From: Bog-756 sp963737625
Lineage (GTDB): Bacteria; Actinomycetota; Acidimicrobiia; Acidimicrobiales; RAAP-2
DNA length: 64,000 nt
NCBI GenBank assembly: GCA_963737625.1
Contig: CAVTTK010000006.1
Coordinates: 1 to 64,000 of the forward strand
Reading direction: 5' to 3'
Part shown: positions 1 through 9,505 of the stretch, in pieces
How positions within the stretch are numbered: position 1 is the first letter of the stretch
Layout: each line of letters begins with the position of its first letter
Notes under the pieces: model-generated
Databases searched by the model: none
What the model was told of the DNA's origin: nothing
Seen by the model: only the letters and a program-made list of their open reading frames with translations
Position numbers and translations under genes: made by a program

Positions 1-1031
1 CAGAGCTTGAGGCCACAGTGACGGAGGAATGCGAAGGCCAAGGCGGTCTCGTTGCCGATGCGGCAGAGCCCTTGGTCGACGATCTCTTCGGCCTCGCCGA
101 TGGTGTCCAGGCAGAGGTTGGCCAACTCGCCGCCCTTCAGGTTGCCCCAGACCTGTTCGACCGGATTGAGGTCGGGGGCGTAGGCCGGAAGCCGTTCGAC
201 CACCAGCCACTTCCGTTGCTTCTTGATGAAGGCCTGCATGGCCCGGCTGCGATGGGACGGAAGTCCGTCCCAGATGAGGGTGACCTTGTCGCCGTCCAGG
301 TGGCGGTGGAGTTCGGTGAGGAACTCCATGAGGGATTCGTCGTTGTAGGCACCGGGCTGCATGCCGAAGACGAGGGAGGCGTCGGTGCCGTCGGGCCGGA
401 AGCACAGGGCGGCCGACATCGAGAGGCGCTTCCAGTTGAAGTGGTGGGTGAGGACCGGGGTCTGCCCCTTGGGCGCCCAGGTGGACCTCACCGAGGGGAG
501 GAGGCTGAACCCGCTCTCGTCCTGGAAGACGATCCAGGCGTTCCTGGCCCGGGCGTTTTTTTTACCTTGGGCCAGCGCTCGTTGACCCACTGCTCGATGG
601 CCTCGTCGTCCCGCTCGGCGGCTTGGCGGGCCGGCCGTTGCCGGCTCCAGCCCATCCGGCGGAGCACCTTCCAGACGTGTCCGGGGTGGTACTTCACGCC
701 GGTGGTCTTCTCGATCACCTCGGCGACCCGGGCCAGGGTCCACAGATCGGTCGGATACCCATTGGCCTTTGGACCCTTCTCGAGGGCCCGTTCCACCTTG
801 GCCAGGTCGGCGTCGGTCACCTTGCGGGGACGACCGGGCGCTCCGGTGCGTTTCAGGGCCTGCTTTCCTCCGACCAGTCCACAGCTTGTGCCAGTCGGAG
901 ACCGTCTGGTGGGAGACCCCGAGCTCACGGCCGATGTCGGCCTGGGACACCCCCTTGGCGAACAGGTCGGCAGCCTGCATCCGGGTGGCCTCCATGGCCA
1001 CGAAATCCCGACGTGGACGGACCCGGGGTAG
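1..1031 (-). pseudogene. IS630-family transposase remnant, two frameshifts, runs off the window edge
   Basis: Read on the minus strand, three frames join into one IS630-type transposase. The N-terminal helix-turn-helix part (about 1031-890) reads MEATRMQAADLFAKGVSQAD, with a DIGRELGVSHQTVSDW helix after it. A middle winged-helix part (about 886-565) contains VTDADLAKVERALEKG and GVKYHPGHVWKVLRRMGWS. A DDE catalytic part (about 560-1) contains VFQDESGF, TLIWDGLPSHRSRAMQAF and DLNPVEQVWGNLKGGELANL. The break near 557-564 sits in a run of eight A residues (minus strand), which could be a programmed slippage site. The break near 886 has no such excuse, so the copy is probably dead. The C-terminus is cut by the start of the window. 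No terminal inverted repeat was identified. Confidence 0.8.
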
Positions 1032-1269
1032 ACGCCTTCTTCGTGCTCGCTGCTCCGGCTGGGGACGTGGAAGTGGGCATGCACCAATTCTTCCACTCCA
1101 TGGAGCACTAGCGGGGTATTAGGCGAACCTCATTAGGCCGCCCTTGGGCACCTTGGTGACGCTCCTTCATCGAGGACGCCACCTACGGGCCAGAACTACC
1201 ACCCTTTCGGTAGCAGCCTCAACGGAACTGAAGAGTCTGACCGGAAGTTGGACGCCTACACTCCTGAAT

Positions 1270-2178
1270 ATGAGTGCCGTCTCGATCGTCGGCGTTCCGA
1301 GTAGTTCCGGCAGCTATGCCGCCGGACAAGACCAGGCACCGGCCGCGCTCCGGTCCGCCGGGCTCATCGATGCTCTCGGTGCTAAAGGGCTGGAGGTGCA
1401 TGACAAAGGTGATTTGCCCCTCCAGGTCTGGCGCCCGGATCGACTCAACCCTCGGGCGCAGAACGTGGGTGAGGTGACCGAATCGATCGGGAGTTGATCG
1501 AACGCCTCATCCCGCTCTTGGCATGTGGAGACACACTGCTCGTACTGGGTGGGAACTGCACCGTTGCGCTTGGAGTGGCCGCCGCCCTGTGTCGTGTCTC
1601 GGCAGATCCAGTCGGAGTGTTGTACGTGGACCGAAACTACGACATCAACACACCCGACAGCACGACTGATGGAGCGCTCGACTGGATGGGCATGGCCCAC
1701 GCACTCTCACTTCCCGGATCACTCGATGAGCTTGTCGATGTGCTCGGGCCTCGACCCCTCCTTCAGCCGAATCAGGTGGCATGGGTAGGTATTGACGACA
1801 GATTCGCCACCGAATGGGAGCGAGCAGAAGCCCGACGGCTCGGATTGCATGTGATTTCGAGTCATGCCTTTGTCGCAAGATCCTGTCTCATCTGCCGTTG
1901 ATTCCCTCGAGCACTTGCCGAACGGGCCGTTGGCTGTTCACCTCGATGTCGATGTGCTGGATTTCATCGATGCGCCACTCGCCGAGAATACGGATGGCCG
2001 CAACTCTGGGCCCACGCTTGACCAGGTTGCGGTCGCTCTTCGGATCGCAGCGCAAGACCCGCGCTTCCGGTCCCTGTCCATCGGGGAACTGAACCCCACC
2101 CGAAGCGCGGGGGATCCCGACGCGATTCCCCGTTTCATAGCCTCGGTCGCGAGCATCATCGGCTGCATGCAGCGCTAG
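1270..2178 (+). pseudogene. Arginase/agmatinase-family pseudogene
   Basis: Three successive frames give one ureohydrolase-like protein of about 300 residues. It begins MSAVSIVGVPSSSGSYAAGQ, changes frame near 1480-1490, continues through LLVLGGNCTVALG and TDGALDWMGMAHAL, changes frame again near 1870, and ends with HLDVDVLDF and SIGELNPTRSAGD. The family coordinates two Mn2+ ions through GGDHS/GGDC, DxHxD-like and SxDxDxxDP motifs. Here the first motif is GGNC and the second is VDRNYDINTP, so metal ligands have been lost as well as the frame. I infer a decayed gene and not just a sequencing slip. The original substrate cannot be told. Confidence 0.7.
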
Positions 2179-2374
2179 TCGGACTGAGGGATCCCTGCGG
2201 GGGCATCTCCCGCACGAGATGCTGGTCACGCACGAGTCCCCTCTCGAAGGGCTTCGAAAGGCCGTCTGGGTCGGGTCAGACAAGGCACCGGCACGGTGAT
2301 GAAGGGGGTCTTCCAGCCGAACGGTCGAACCCTGAGGATCGTCCCGAGCGCTGCCAGGCCCCCAGCCGTGCGTC

Positions 2375-3624
2375 CTAGCGGCTGTCGATAGTGACCTTGA
2401 TCGCCCCCGACGTCTCCTGGTCGGCCAGCACGGTGAAGGCGTCGCGCCACTCCTCAAGGCGGAACGTGTGGGTGAGCATCGGCGTCAGGTCGATACGGCC
2501 AGATCCGACCATGTCCAGGAAGTGGGCGATGCCGTGCTGACGCACCCCCTCGACCTCCTCGATCCCGAAGGCATTGGAACCCGTATAGAAGATCTCCTTG
2601 GAGTACACCGGCGTGTCGTCCCATTTGGCGGCGCCGTGCATGCCCAGCTTCACCAGGGTCCCTCGGGCCCGAAGCACGCGACAGCCGACCTCCAAGGTCT
2701 CGGCCGCGCCGATCGTGTCGTAGACCACGTCGATGCCGCCCGGAAAGGCCATGGGCAGCCCGTCAGCCGGTTGCAGTGCGCCACCCGACCAGTCGGCGAC
2801 CCGCTCGATGAGCTCGAGTCGCGGCTCGTGAGGCACGGTCGATGCGCCGAATGTTTCGGCCAGCCGACGTTGCGCGTCGAACCGGGCGACCACCATCACC
2901 TCGACGGTCGGATACAACTCCCGCAGGATGGCGACGGCGCATTGGCCGAGCGCTCCGGCACCGTAGACGAGCACCTTGCTTCCCGGCTGCGGCGGATGGC
3001 GGGTGACGGCATGAAGTGACACCGCGAAGGGGTCGGCGATGACGACCTGCTCGTCGCTCAGGCCGTCGGGCACCTTGAAGAGCATCGAGTCGTGCGCCGG
3101 CATGAGGTCGGCGAATCCCCCGCTGACATCGGCACACATGCCGATGTGGATCCCCGGTGCGAATGCGCCTTTGCCGAACGAGTGGCACTGGCTCAGGTCA
3201 CCCGCTTCGCACGCCGGGCAGACGGGCGACACCCCTCGGGTCACGCAGGTGAGCCACGGGTTGAGGGCGACACGGTCCCCCGGTTCGAGCCCTTCTGCCT
3301 CGGGGCCGACGGCGATCACCTCGGCAATGACCTCATGGCCCATTACGTGGGGCATGGAGACGAAATTCTTCATCGGATTCTGCTGCGCCCGACGCGTTGG
3401 CCGGGGGTCGATCAGGCTGGCGTAGTCGAGGAACACCGCCTTGGACTCCGACCCGCAGATCCCCACCAGTCTCGGCCTGGTTACCACCCAGTCCGGCGGA
3501 GGAACCCGGGCTCGTCGATGTCGATGAGCCGGGTGGGCGTCCGGGCGAGCATCCGCAACAGGCGGTTGTCCGTCTCGCCGAGGGGCTGCACCTCCGGCTC
3601 CACCCCGTACATGAGCGCTTGCAT
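2375..3624 (-). pseudogene. Zinc-dependent MDR alcohol dehydrogenase with a frameshift near its start
   Basis: Medium-chain dehydrogenase of about 415 residues. The N-terminal part starts at 3624 (MQALMYGVEPEVQPLGETDN, then LIDIDEPGFLRRTGW). The reading frame changes near 3480-3490 and the rest continues as VVTRPRLVGICGSESKAVF through PHVMGHEVIAEV (GHE zinc motif), a cysteine-rich structural-zinc lobe (CVTRGVSPVCPACEAGDLSQC), and the Rossmann motif VLVYGAGALGQ to the end. The family oxidises alcohols or aldehydes with NAD(P)+. Everything after the shift is well conserved, so a single sequencing or assembly error is as likely as true loss. Nothing next to it suggests a pathway. Confidence 0.75.
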
Positions 3625-4064
3625 GGCCACATCGTAGGGCTCTCCCCCGACCCCGGGGGCCCAGCTGGTTCGGCTGAGGTGCTCCGGACCAAGGCTCAGA
3701 TGCTGGGGCGAGTTCAATTCGGCGGGGGGACTGCAACCTTTGAGTCCTCGACCAGCTCCCTACGAACTACTAAGGACGCCTACTTCGGGCGAGGCCGAAG
3801 CTTATTTTCAGCCACCATTCGCTCACACGTTTCGATGACTTCCGGGTCCCCGCGCCGTTCTCATGGGCATTCAGGTAGACCTGAGCACCCTCCGCCGTCT
3901 CCGGTACCCAGCCCTTCGGCCATCTGCTCATACCGACGACCGTAGTACTGGGACAGCCGGCCGGAAGGGATGGAGGCAGCGGGAAATAGCAGATGAGACC
4001 CTGTCCCGGGCCGCGCCGGTTGAGCGGGCATCAAAACGCGTGTAGACCTGGATCTGTCGGGGGA
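3625..4064. other. Gap of 440 bases, no supported gene
   Basis: No frame here shows a recognisable domain or a convincing start with ribosome binding site. A short minus-strand stretch around 3870-3970 reads like the end of a coding sequence (contains QYYGRRYEQMAEGLG), but it is interrupted by stops and I cannot place it in a family. Confidence 0.3.
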
Positions 4065-4271
4065 ATGAGGCGTCCGATCGTGACCACGAAAGCACTGGAT
4101 CCACCGGTTTGCCCTGGATCAGGGACTTTCCCCGATGTCGTCAACGACCGGATACTCGATGAGTTGGGTTACGTCTGTGCCGTCTGCGGCGCAAGCGTGC
4201 CGAACTTTGAGCCAGCACCCGTCCACCGGCACGCCTTCAGCAGGGCCACCACTGTGCTGAAGACCGCCTAG
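4065..4271 (+). CDS. Small zinc-ribbon-like protein (68 aa)
   Basis: The ATG at 4065 opens a 68-residue protein. Visible features are an early CPGSG motif, a CAVCGASVPN knuckle and a C-terminal PVHRHAF, a spacing of Cys and His that resembles the tiny zinc-ribbon proteins common in actinobacteria. No enzymatic motif is present. It stands alone between the broken dehydrogenase and the diguanylate cyclase. Function unknown. The call rests on the CxxCG knuckle and the plausible start; it could be a chance frame. Confidence 0.4.
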   Translation: MRRPIVTTKALDPPVCPGSGTFPDVVNDRILDELGYVCAVCGASVPNFEPAPVHRHAFSRATTVLKTA

Positions 4272-4484
4272 CTAGTCCCTCCGGCACCGTCACCATACGG
4301 TCGGCGGCCGCAGCTCGCCCCGGAGCGAGCCCGGACTTCTCTGATCGGGCGGTGTTTGACAGGCCCAGCGGTGATGTCGGGGACGGAAGCTGGCACCTTC
4401 TCGATCCTTGGCCGAGCCCATCGATTGAAGGGAACCCGTGCGCACGCAGCTAAAGAACTTGCACAAGTGAGCCGATGAACTGCC

Positions 4485-6254
4485 GTGGCCAGTGTGAGAA
4501 ATGGCAGCGTCGAGGAGACTCGGAGTTGGTATTCGCCCCACCGGGCAATCGTCTTCCTTGGCGTCATGCTCACCATTGTCGCTGTGACGGCTGGAGCACT
4601 GGGGGTTGCCAACTCGGCCCAGGCCGAAGCACTGAACACCCGGATCACCGACCAATATCTCGTCCTCCAGACTCCAGTGAGGCAGATCCGGGCGTCGGTG
4701 GCCGCGTTCCAGGTGCTGGCGGCTGAGGCGGCCAACCACTCGGTAACGGCAACCACGCTCGTGCCCGGAGCGGTTGCCGCTTCCAACTCTGTCGACAAGG
4801 CATATCTCACCCTTCAGCACGGCCTGGCGTTGCCGGGCAATGCAGACCTGTCCCCTCATTTGGCCAGTCAGATGGCCGCCTTCGTCTCCACTCGCTCGAA
4901 CCTGGGTGCATTTCTGGCCGGTGAATCGCAGAACTCGCAGACCGCTCACTTGGCTGCCGTCGAGAAGTCGGCCGCTGCGAACCTGGATGGAACCCTCTCC
5001 TCCCTGCAGGCGACAGTCACGAACCGCCTGGATCAGACGGCCAACGAAGCCCGAGCGGCATCCAATCGAGCCCGGGTCGGCCTGCTGTGGTCCATCGCCA
5101 TCGGTGTGGTCTTCGCAGCCATCGTGACGGTGTTCCTCACCGCACGCGGTCTGCGGCAGGAACACGCACAGTCCGAGCACGAGGAAGTTCAATCCGACCT
5201 CACCCAGAGAGTCGCCTTCGAGGCCCGGCTCCAACGGGCCTTGGAGATGTCGAAGGCCGAGGGGTCTCTCTTCGATCTGGTGGCAGAGGCCCTGAGCCAG
5301 GCTGGCCCAGGTATGCGGTCGGAGCTGCTGCTCGCGGACTCCAGTCGGGCCCATTTTCGTCAAGTGCTCGTCAGCACTGCCCAGGCGGACGACTCGGGTT
5401 GCGGGGTGATGTCCCCCGACGACTGCCCGGCTGCGTCGAGAGGGCAGACCATGGAGTTCCCCTCCAGCACAGCACTCGACGCCTGCCCCAACCTCCGTGG
5501 TCGGGGTTGCTCCGCGTTGTGCGTTCCAGTGAGCATTAGCGGTAACTCTGTCGGGGTCTTCCATGTGACCAGCGACGACGGTTCGCCGCCCTCCACCTCG
5601 GTGAGGGAGAACGTCGAGGTGGTCGCACGACGGGCGTCAGAGCGATTGGCGATGCTGCGCGCCTTCGAACTCTCACAGACCCAGGCGAACAGTGATTCTC
5701 TCACCGGGCTCATGACAAGGCGGAGCTTGGAGACGGGCGTCCGGGCATTGCAGGACACGGGTACGCCGTACTCAGTGGCCTACGGCGACCTCGACCACTT
5801 CAAGGAGTTGAACGATGTTTTCGGGCATGACGCCGGCGACCGCGCCCTTCGGACGTTCTCCCAGGTGCTCCGGGACTCTCTCCGACCGGCCGACATCCCG
5901 TGCCGATACGGAGGAGAGGAGTTCGTGATCGTCCTGCCTGAGTGTCCCGTGGCCGAAGCACGTCAGGTCCTGGATCGCGTACGGCAACGGATCGGCGAGC
6001 GAATCCTCGTCGCCGAACTCCCGGTATTCACTGTCAGTTTCGGCCTGGCGTCGTCCGACCAGGCAGATGACTTCCAGCAGGTGGTGTTGTTGGCGGACGC
6101 GGCCCTCCTGCGTGCCAAAGCTGGGGGGCGAGATCAGATCGTCATCTCAGCGGGGCCTGACATGCCTGCAGTAGTCGGCGGTTTCTGGGATCCTTCTATG
6201 CCAGCTGCTGACGATCCCCTCGGTGGTCCCCTTCGGGAGCCCCAACGCCACTGA
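4485..6254 (+). CDS. Membrane-bound GAF-GGDEF diguanylate cyclase
   Basis: This 589-residue protein should make the second messenger c-di-GMP from two GTP. A first membrane helix (about residues 21-44) and a second (about 197-217) enclose an extracytoplasmic helical sensor region of about 150 residues. A short coiled linker leads to a GAF-like domain (about 250-395) that is rich in Cys (SGCGVMSPDDCPA, CPNLRGRGCSALC). The GGDEF domain starts at DSLTGLMTRR (about 403) and has the active-site loop RYGGEEFVIVLPE (about 475), so it looks catalytically competent. RPAD lies five residues before GGEEF and fits the RxxD inhibitory I-site. No EAL domain follows. The start is a GTG at 4485; a GTG nine bases later is possible. 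The Cys-rich GAF might bind metal or sense redox state, which is inference. Confidence 0.9.
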   Translation: MASVRNGSVEETRSWYSPHRAIVFLGVMLTIVAVTAGALGVANSAQAEALNTRITDQYLVLQTPVRQIRASVAAFQVLAAEAANHSVTATTLVPGAVAASNSVDKAYLTLQHGLALPGNADLSPHLASQMAAFVSTRSNLGAFLAGESQNSQTAHLAAVEKSAAANLDGTLSSLQATVTNRLDQTANEARAASNRARVGLLWSIAIGVVFAAIVTVFLTARGLRQEHAQSEHEEVQSDLTQRVAFEARLQRALEMSKAEGSLFDLVAEALSQAGPGMRSELLLADSSRAHFRQVLVSTAQADDSGCGVMSPDDCPAASRGQTMEFPSSTALDACPNLRGRGCSALCVPVSISGNSVGVFHVTSDDGSPPSTSVRENVEVVARRASERLAMLRAFELSQTQANSDSLTGLMTRRSLETGVRALQDTGTPYSVAYGDLDHFKELNDVFGHDAGDRALRTFSQVLRDSLRPADIPCRYGGEEFVIVLPECPVAEARQVLDRVRQRIGERILVAELPVFTVSFGLASSDQADDFQQVVLLADAALLRAKAGGRDQIVISAGPDMPAVVGGFWDPSMPAADDPLGGPLREPQRH

Positions 6255-6822
6255 CTCGCCTTTCCGGGTCATTGCGCTATCGGCAACGTTCTCGGTCCCG
6301 GCGTACCGCCACTAAGAACACCGAGGAGTCAACCGCCTCGCCAATCGCTTCATCGACCACGTTGGGGATCGGCATTAGGCAACTGGCGCTGGACCACATC
6401 GTGGCTCCGCCGACCCACCTTGACCTTCACGAGGTAGCCCCCTATTGGAGTGTCCACTTCGATAAGGCAACCGATGCCCGTTGGTCCGCTCGTCGGATTC
6501 TGCCCGCCTCCACTGCGTTGAATTGGCACCGAGGGAGAGGTCGACAATGTGACCAAGGACCCTGGAAGTCAAGTCGGTGGGCGTAGACGATGTCTGCAGG
6601 CCCGCACGGCTCAGCATCTGGTCATGGTTGGTTGGAGCTGCTGACTGGAAGAAGATTTCCATGGCGACACTGTTCCTATTGGGAGTGTGCGTGTTCTACT
6701 TCTGGCTTGCCCGAAAATGCCTTCGGATGTCGGCTGCTGACATCAGCGCCAGTCACCGCCGTCCTCGTTACAGATCCCCGACAGTGTGCCTTCCAAGGGG
6801 ATCGAGACATACGGAGCGGAGA
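6255..6822. other. Gap of 568 bases, no supported gene
   Basis: No convincing coding frame. A frame that runs into the downstream STAS gene could encode a short hydrophobic stretch (MATLFLLGVCVFYFWLA, from about 6661), but it has no independent support. Confidence 0.3.
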
Positions 6823-7251
6823 ATGATGTCTGATGTCGCGAGTCCGCCGAGGAATACGTCTTGGCGGGGGCCATCCGGATGTGAAGCCATTTGGGTCAGC
6901 GATCCACCCGACTGCGATCGACAGTGCGAGGAGCGATTGGCGTGGAAGCGGAATGTTGCACTTGAGATCTCGGTCGACGTCGACCGGATCCCAGCGATTG
7001 CCCGATTTGCAGGGACTCTTGACGCGGAGACAGCGGTCAACCTGATCGCACTCTTCGCGGAGTTGATTGGCGAGGGATTCATTGACTTCGAATTGCAGGC
7101 GTCTGCGCTCTGCGTGCCAGACGAAGGTGGGATGAGCGCGCTGACTGACCTCCAGCGCCAATTGCGAAGGGCGGGTGGCGACCTTGCTTGGGACGGACTG
7201 ACGTTGAACCATCCCTTCCCGGCAAAGAGCGCCGTACGTAGCCGTACGTAG
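6823..7251 (+). CDS. STAS-domain protein (anti-sigma factor antagonist-like)
   Basis: ATG at 6823 with GGAG about eight bases upstream, 142 residues. The C-terminal 90 residues have the alternating beta/alpha pattern of a STAS domain: FAGTLDAETAVNLIALFAEL, then FIDFELQASALCVPDEGGMS where a D-S-x-G segment is normally found, then ALTDLQRQLRRAGGDL. STAS proteins switch anti-sigma kinases by serine phosphorylation. Here the usual phospho-serine segment reads VPDEGGMSAL, so the acceptor serine is displaced or replaced by acidic residues, which may make a permanently 'on' or non-switching version (inference). No kinase or phosphatase gene is adjacent. Confidence 0.55.
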   Translation: MMSDVASPPRNTSWRGPSGCEAIWVSDPPDCDRQCEERLAWKRNVALEISVDVDRIPAIARFAGTLDAETAVNLIALFAELIGEGFIDFELQASALCVPDEGGMSALTDLQRQLRRAGGDLAWDGLTLNHPFPAKSAVRSRT

Positions 7252-7411
7252 AGGAGGTGTTGCGCCGTCAGGGTTACGGCACCCGGATCGATCGAGAGGT
7301 TGGTCCAACGCAGTGACCGGTGCACGGCCAGGTCCACCCTGTCCAGTACCTGACGGCTTCCGAACGACTTGCAAACGCGGGTTGCAGAAATTGCCAGGGC
7401 TGAACCAGTGC

Positions 7412-8290
7412 TCACGATCTCGATCCCACATCGGCATGGGCCGACACTCGGCGAATCGTGATATCGCCTACTGACGTGTGCGCCCGGATCTCGGCCGTCT
7501 GGTCTCCCACAGGGGGAAGATCCGCGTCCTCAAGTCCATTGTTGACCCGGCCGAAACTGGTGGAGAGGTCCAACCAGGCGGCGACCCCATCGAGCACTCC
7601 GATGTGAATCTGGCCGCAGGCCGTCTTGGCTTCGCTGGATCCCTGCGACAGAACCCCCAATCGAACGTCCCCGACCGCGGTCTTTGCCGTGACCTGTGAG
7701 CGGGCGCTGTCCACCTGGATCGCTCCATTGGCATTCTGAAGCTGGGCGGTGCCCTCCACAGACCCGATTCGGGTGTCCCCGTTCGAATTCTTGACGGTGG
7801 CCGATCCTAGGATCGAGTCGATGTCGATCAGACCTGATCCGGTCTTCACGTCTGCGTCTCCGTCGGCTCGTCCGACCACCACGTCTCCGAAACCCGTTTT
7901 GATCTTTACCGGACCGGTCTCGTCGACACGGATGTCACCCATGCCCGTCTTCAGGTCGAGCACTCCGAGTCGTCCGGTGCCGTGGATCGACGCAACGCCC
8001 ACGTCCGCGCTGACGCGTGATCCCTGGGGAAGCCGGATCTCGACATCGATCGAGTCGCGACCAACCCATGGAGTCCACTGTCGCCAGTTCTTCGGACCCC
8101 TTACGACAAGGGAGCCCAACGCGTACTCGACCCGAGTCTGCCTTGCCGCGTCTACGTCGCCTTCCTTAGTCGAATCGGTTGGCGTTACTTCAACCACTGT
8201 CTCGGTGCTGCCGCTCGCTTCCAAGCGAAGGTGACCTGTTCCGAATTCCACCGAGACTGAGATCGGTTCTGGTGTCTGAAAGATGGTCAT
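7412..8290 (-). CDS. DUF4097-family beta-strand repeat protein
   Basis: Start ATG at 8290 (MTIFQTPEPISVSVEFGTGH), with an AGGA ribosome site about nine bases upstream. About 292 residues. The body is a run of short beta repeats with the DUF4097 signature (ADVGVASIHGTGRLG, LKTGMGDIRV, KTGFGDVVVGRADGDADVKT, TAVGDVRLG, TSVGDITIRR), each rung about 18-20 residues. No signal peptide is seen, so the protein is probably cytoplasmic. It lies just downstream of an RHH regulator gene in the same direction; this pairing is common in actinobacteria and suggests a small two-gene unit. Molecular role unknown. Confidence 0.75.
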   Translation of the reverse strand: MTIFQTPEPISVSVEFGTGHLRLEASGSTETVVEVTPTDSTKEGDVDAARQTRVEYALGSLVVRGPKNWRQWTPWVGRDSIDVEIRLPQGSRVSADVGVASIHGTGRLGVLDLKTGMGDIRVDETGPVKIKTGFGDVVVGRADGDADVKTGSGLIDIDSILGSATVKNSNGDTRIGSVEGTAQLQNANGAIQVDSARSQVTAKTAVGDVRLGVLSQGSSEAKTACGQIHIGVLDGVAAWLDLSTSFGRVNNGLEDADLPPVGDQTAEIRAHTSVGDITIRRVSAHADVGSRS

Positions 8291-8382
8291 TGTGGTTCGA
8301 TCCTGACTACCGGCTCCAGCCGGTGTATCGCTGAGATCCAGTGGGTGGTCGCCGGTCCTGGCGACGAGCGGCGCTGCCACGC

Positions 8383-8817
8383 TCAAGTGCCGCGCTCGAC
8401 GGACCGCACCAGCCAGGTATTGATCGACAAGCCCTCGCTCGCTGCTTCCTCATCCACCCGTGCCTTCAGGTGCTCGGGAAGGCGAAGATTGATGCGGGCC
8501 GTGGCCCCAGCCTCTCCATCGGGAGATGCGATCCCGGACACCGGAGCCACGTCGTTGTCAACTAGGAGTCCGGGCTCGGGAAGGCTCACCACGAACTCGG
8601 GGTCACGGCCCTTCAGTCGCAGCTCTACCGATCCGGGTGCTAACTCGCAAGTGATCTCCTCTGCTGCAGCGACGAGAACATCCTGCATGGCTAGGCGTAT
8701 TGCCGACTCCAGTGGGGCGAACAGCCACTCGGCCTGCGCCTTCGCCTCAACTCCTCCCGCCTCTGCCGCGGCGGCAAACTGCCGACGAATGCTCTCGATG
8801 TGTTCGCTCAGCTCCAT
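8383..8817 (-). CDS. Ribbon-helix-helix regulator, first gene of a two-gene unit
   Basis: Starts at ATG 8817, 144 residues. The N-terminal 95 residues are a helical/beta domain without a clear match. The C-terminus (about 105-142) is an Arc/HicB-type ribbon-helix-helix: ATARINLRLPEHLKARVDEE, then AASEGLSINTWLVRSVERG. It probably binds DNA as a dimer. The palindrome two bases upstream of its start codon is the obvious candidate operator, so I infer autoregulation. A TTG frame overlaps its stop, but the downstream DUF4097 gene more likely starts at 8290. Confidence 0.7.
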   Translation of the reverse strand: MELSEHIESIRRQFAAAAEAGGVEAKAQAEWLFAPLESAIRLAMQDVLVAAAEEITCELAPGSVELRLKGRDPEFVVSLPEPGLLVDNDVAPVSGIASPDGEAGATARINLRLPEHLKARVDEEAASEGLSINTWLVRSVERGT

Positions 8818-8818
8818 G

Positions 8819-8833
8819 GTGTCAGTTTGACAC
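8819..8833. promoter_or_regulatory. Perfect palindrome abutting the RHH gene start (putative operator)
   Basis: GTGTCAGTTTGACAC is a perfect 6+6 inverted repeat with a 3-base centre. It ends two bases from the ATG of the RHH gene (minus strand). A second near-copy (GTGTCAACAC) lies at about 8846-8855 and overlaps a minus-strand TTGACA. No Shine-Dalgarno is visible, so the message may be leaderless. Repeated sites at a promoter fit cooperative binding by an RHH repressor. This is inference from sequence alone. Confidence 0.55.
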
Positions 8834-9237
8834 TATTATGATGCCGTGTCAACACTATATTGGCACTACCCCGGTGAGGCCTGAGGCTGCCGCCGACCGC
8901 CCCCGCTAACCACGCGAGCGTGAGGTGTCGGTCGTTTCGCCGGTAGGCCAGGCTCATATCCGGCGTTCGGCTAAAGGTGTCAGCGACTGGGTCCGTTCAG
9001 CAATCGCTAGCTCGGGCCCTGTTCAACTGCGGAGTAATCGAGTCTGGCCAATCGTGGAGACGTTGGCGTTGCCCGGCGGGGGAACCAATGCGGACATGGT
9101 CCCGTAGTCGTGGTTGGCTCAAACGGAAGCGGAAGACACTGGGAGCTTCACGACGTAGCCAGCCGCGCCTGCAGTGCAGAAACTCCGACTTGAGGCACCG
9201 CCGGCATGTCCCAGCGAATCCCACCATGTCGCATAAT
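8834..9237. other. Intergenic, no supported gene
   Basis: About 400 bases between the RHH operator region and the left end of element A. No frame has family features. The expected attL core for element A is not intact here; only the last bases (CTGATCCGCAG at 9238-9248) resemble the core end. Confidence 0.3.
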
Positions 9238-9505
9238 CTGATCCGCAGCGCGCCTCGGGGTCGTTTTACAGGGTCCCGCCAGGCCCAAAATTGTCTCAAA
9301 TATGCAGGTCAGATGGGGTGTGATTTTCGGACCGTGAAATTGGCTGGGACTGAATTGCGTACGCTCTAGGACCCAATTGTGGCATTTTTGTTGGCTATTT
9401 TCGTTCCTTGCAGGCAGGCGAATCAGAAGGTTTTGACCACTGTTGCACCCCTTGAAAGCCCGAGTCAGAAGGTTTGATCAGAAGGTTCGGCATCACTCAC
9501 TTCTG
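9238..9505. repeat. Left-end repeat of element A (copy 1)
   Basis: Matches 26855-27118 closely; for example GGTCAGATGGGGTGT and ATTTTCGGACCGTGAAAT occur in both copies. Three direct copies of TCAGAAGGTT(T) lie at 9423-9433, 9465-9475 and 9478-9488. The same 10 bases occur inverted inside the tRNA-Arg gene, in the anticodon stem and variable region. The repeat is noncoding and runs into the end of the AbiEii-like gene. Confidence 0.75.

Noticed and set aside
9200..9248. Intact attL for element A
   Set aside because: Only CTGATCCG and AG match the end of the 47-bp core; the rest differs, so no exact third att copy can be claimed.
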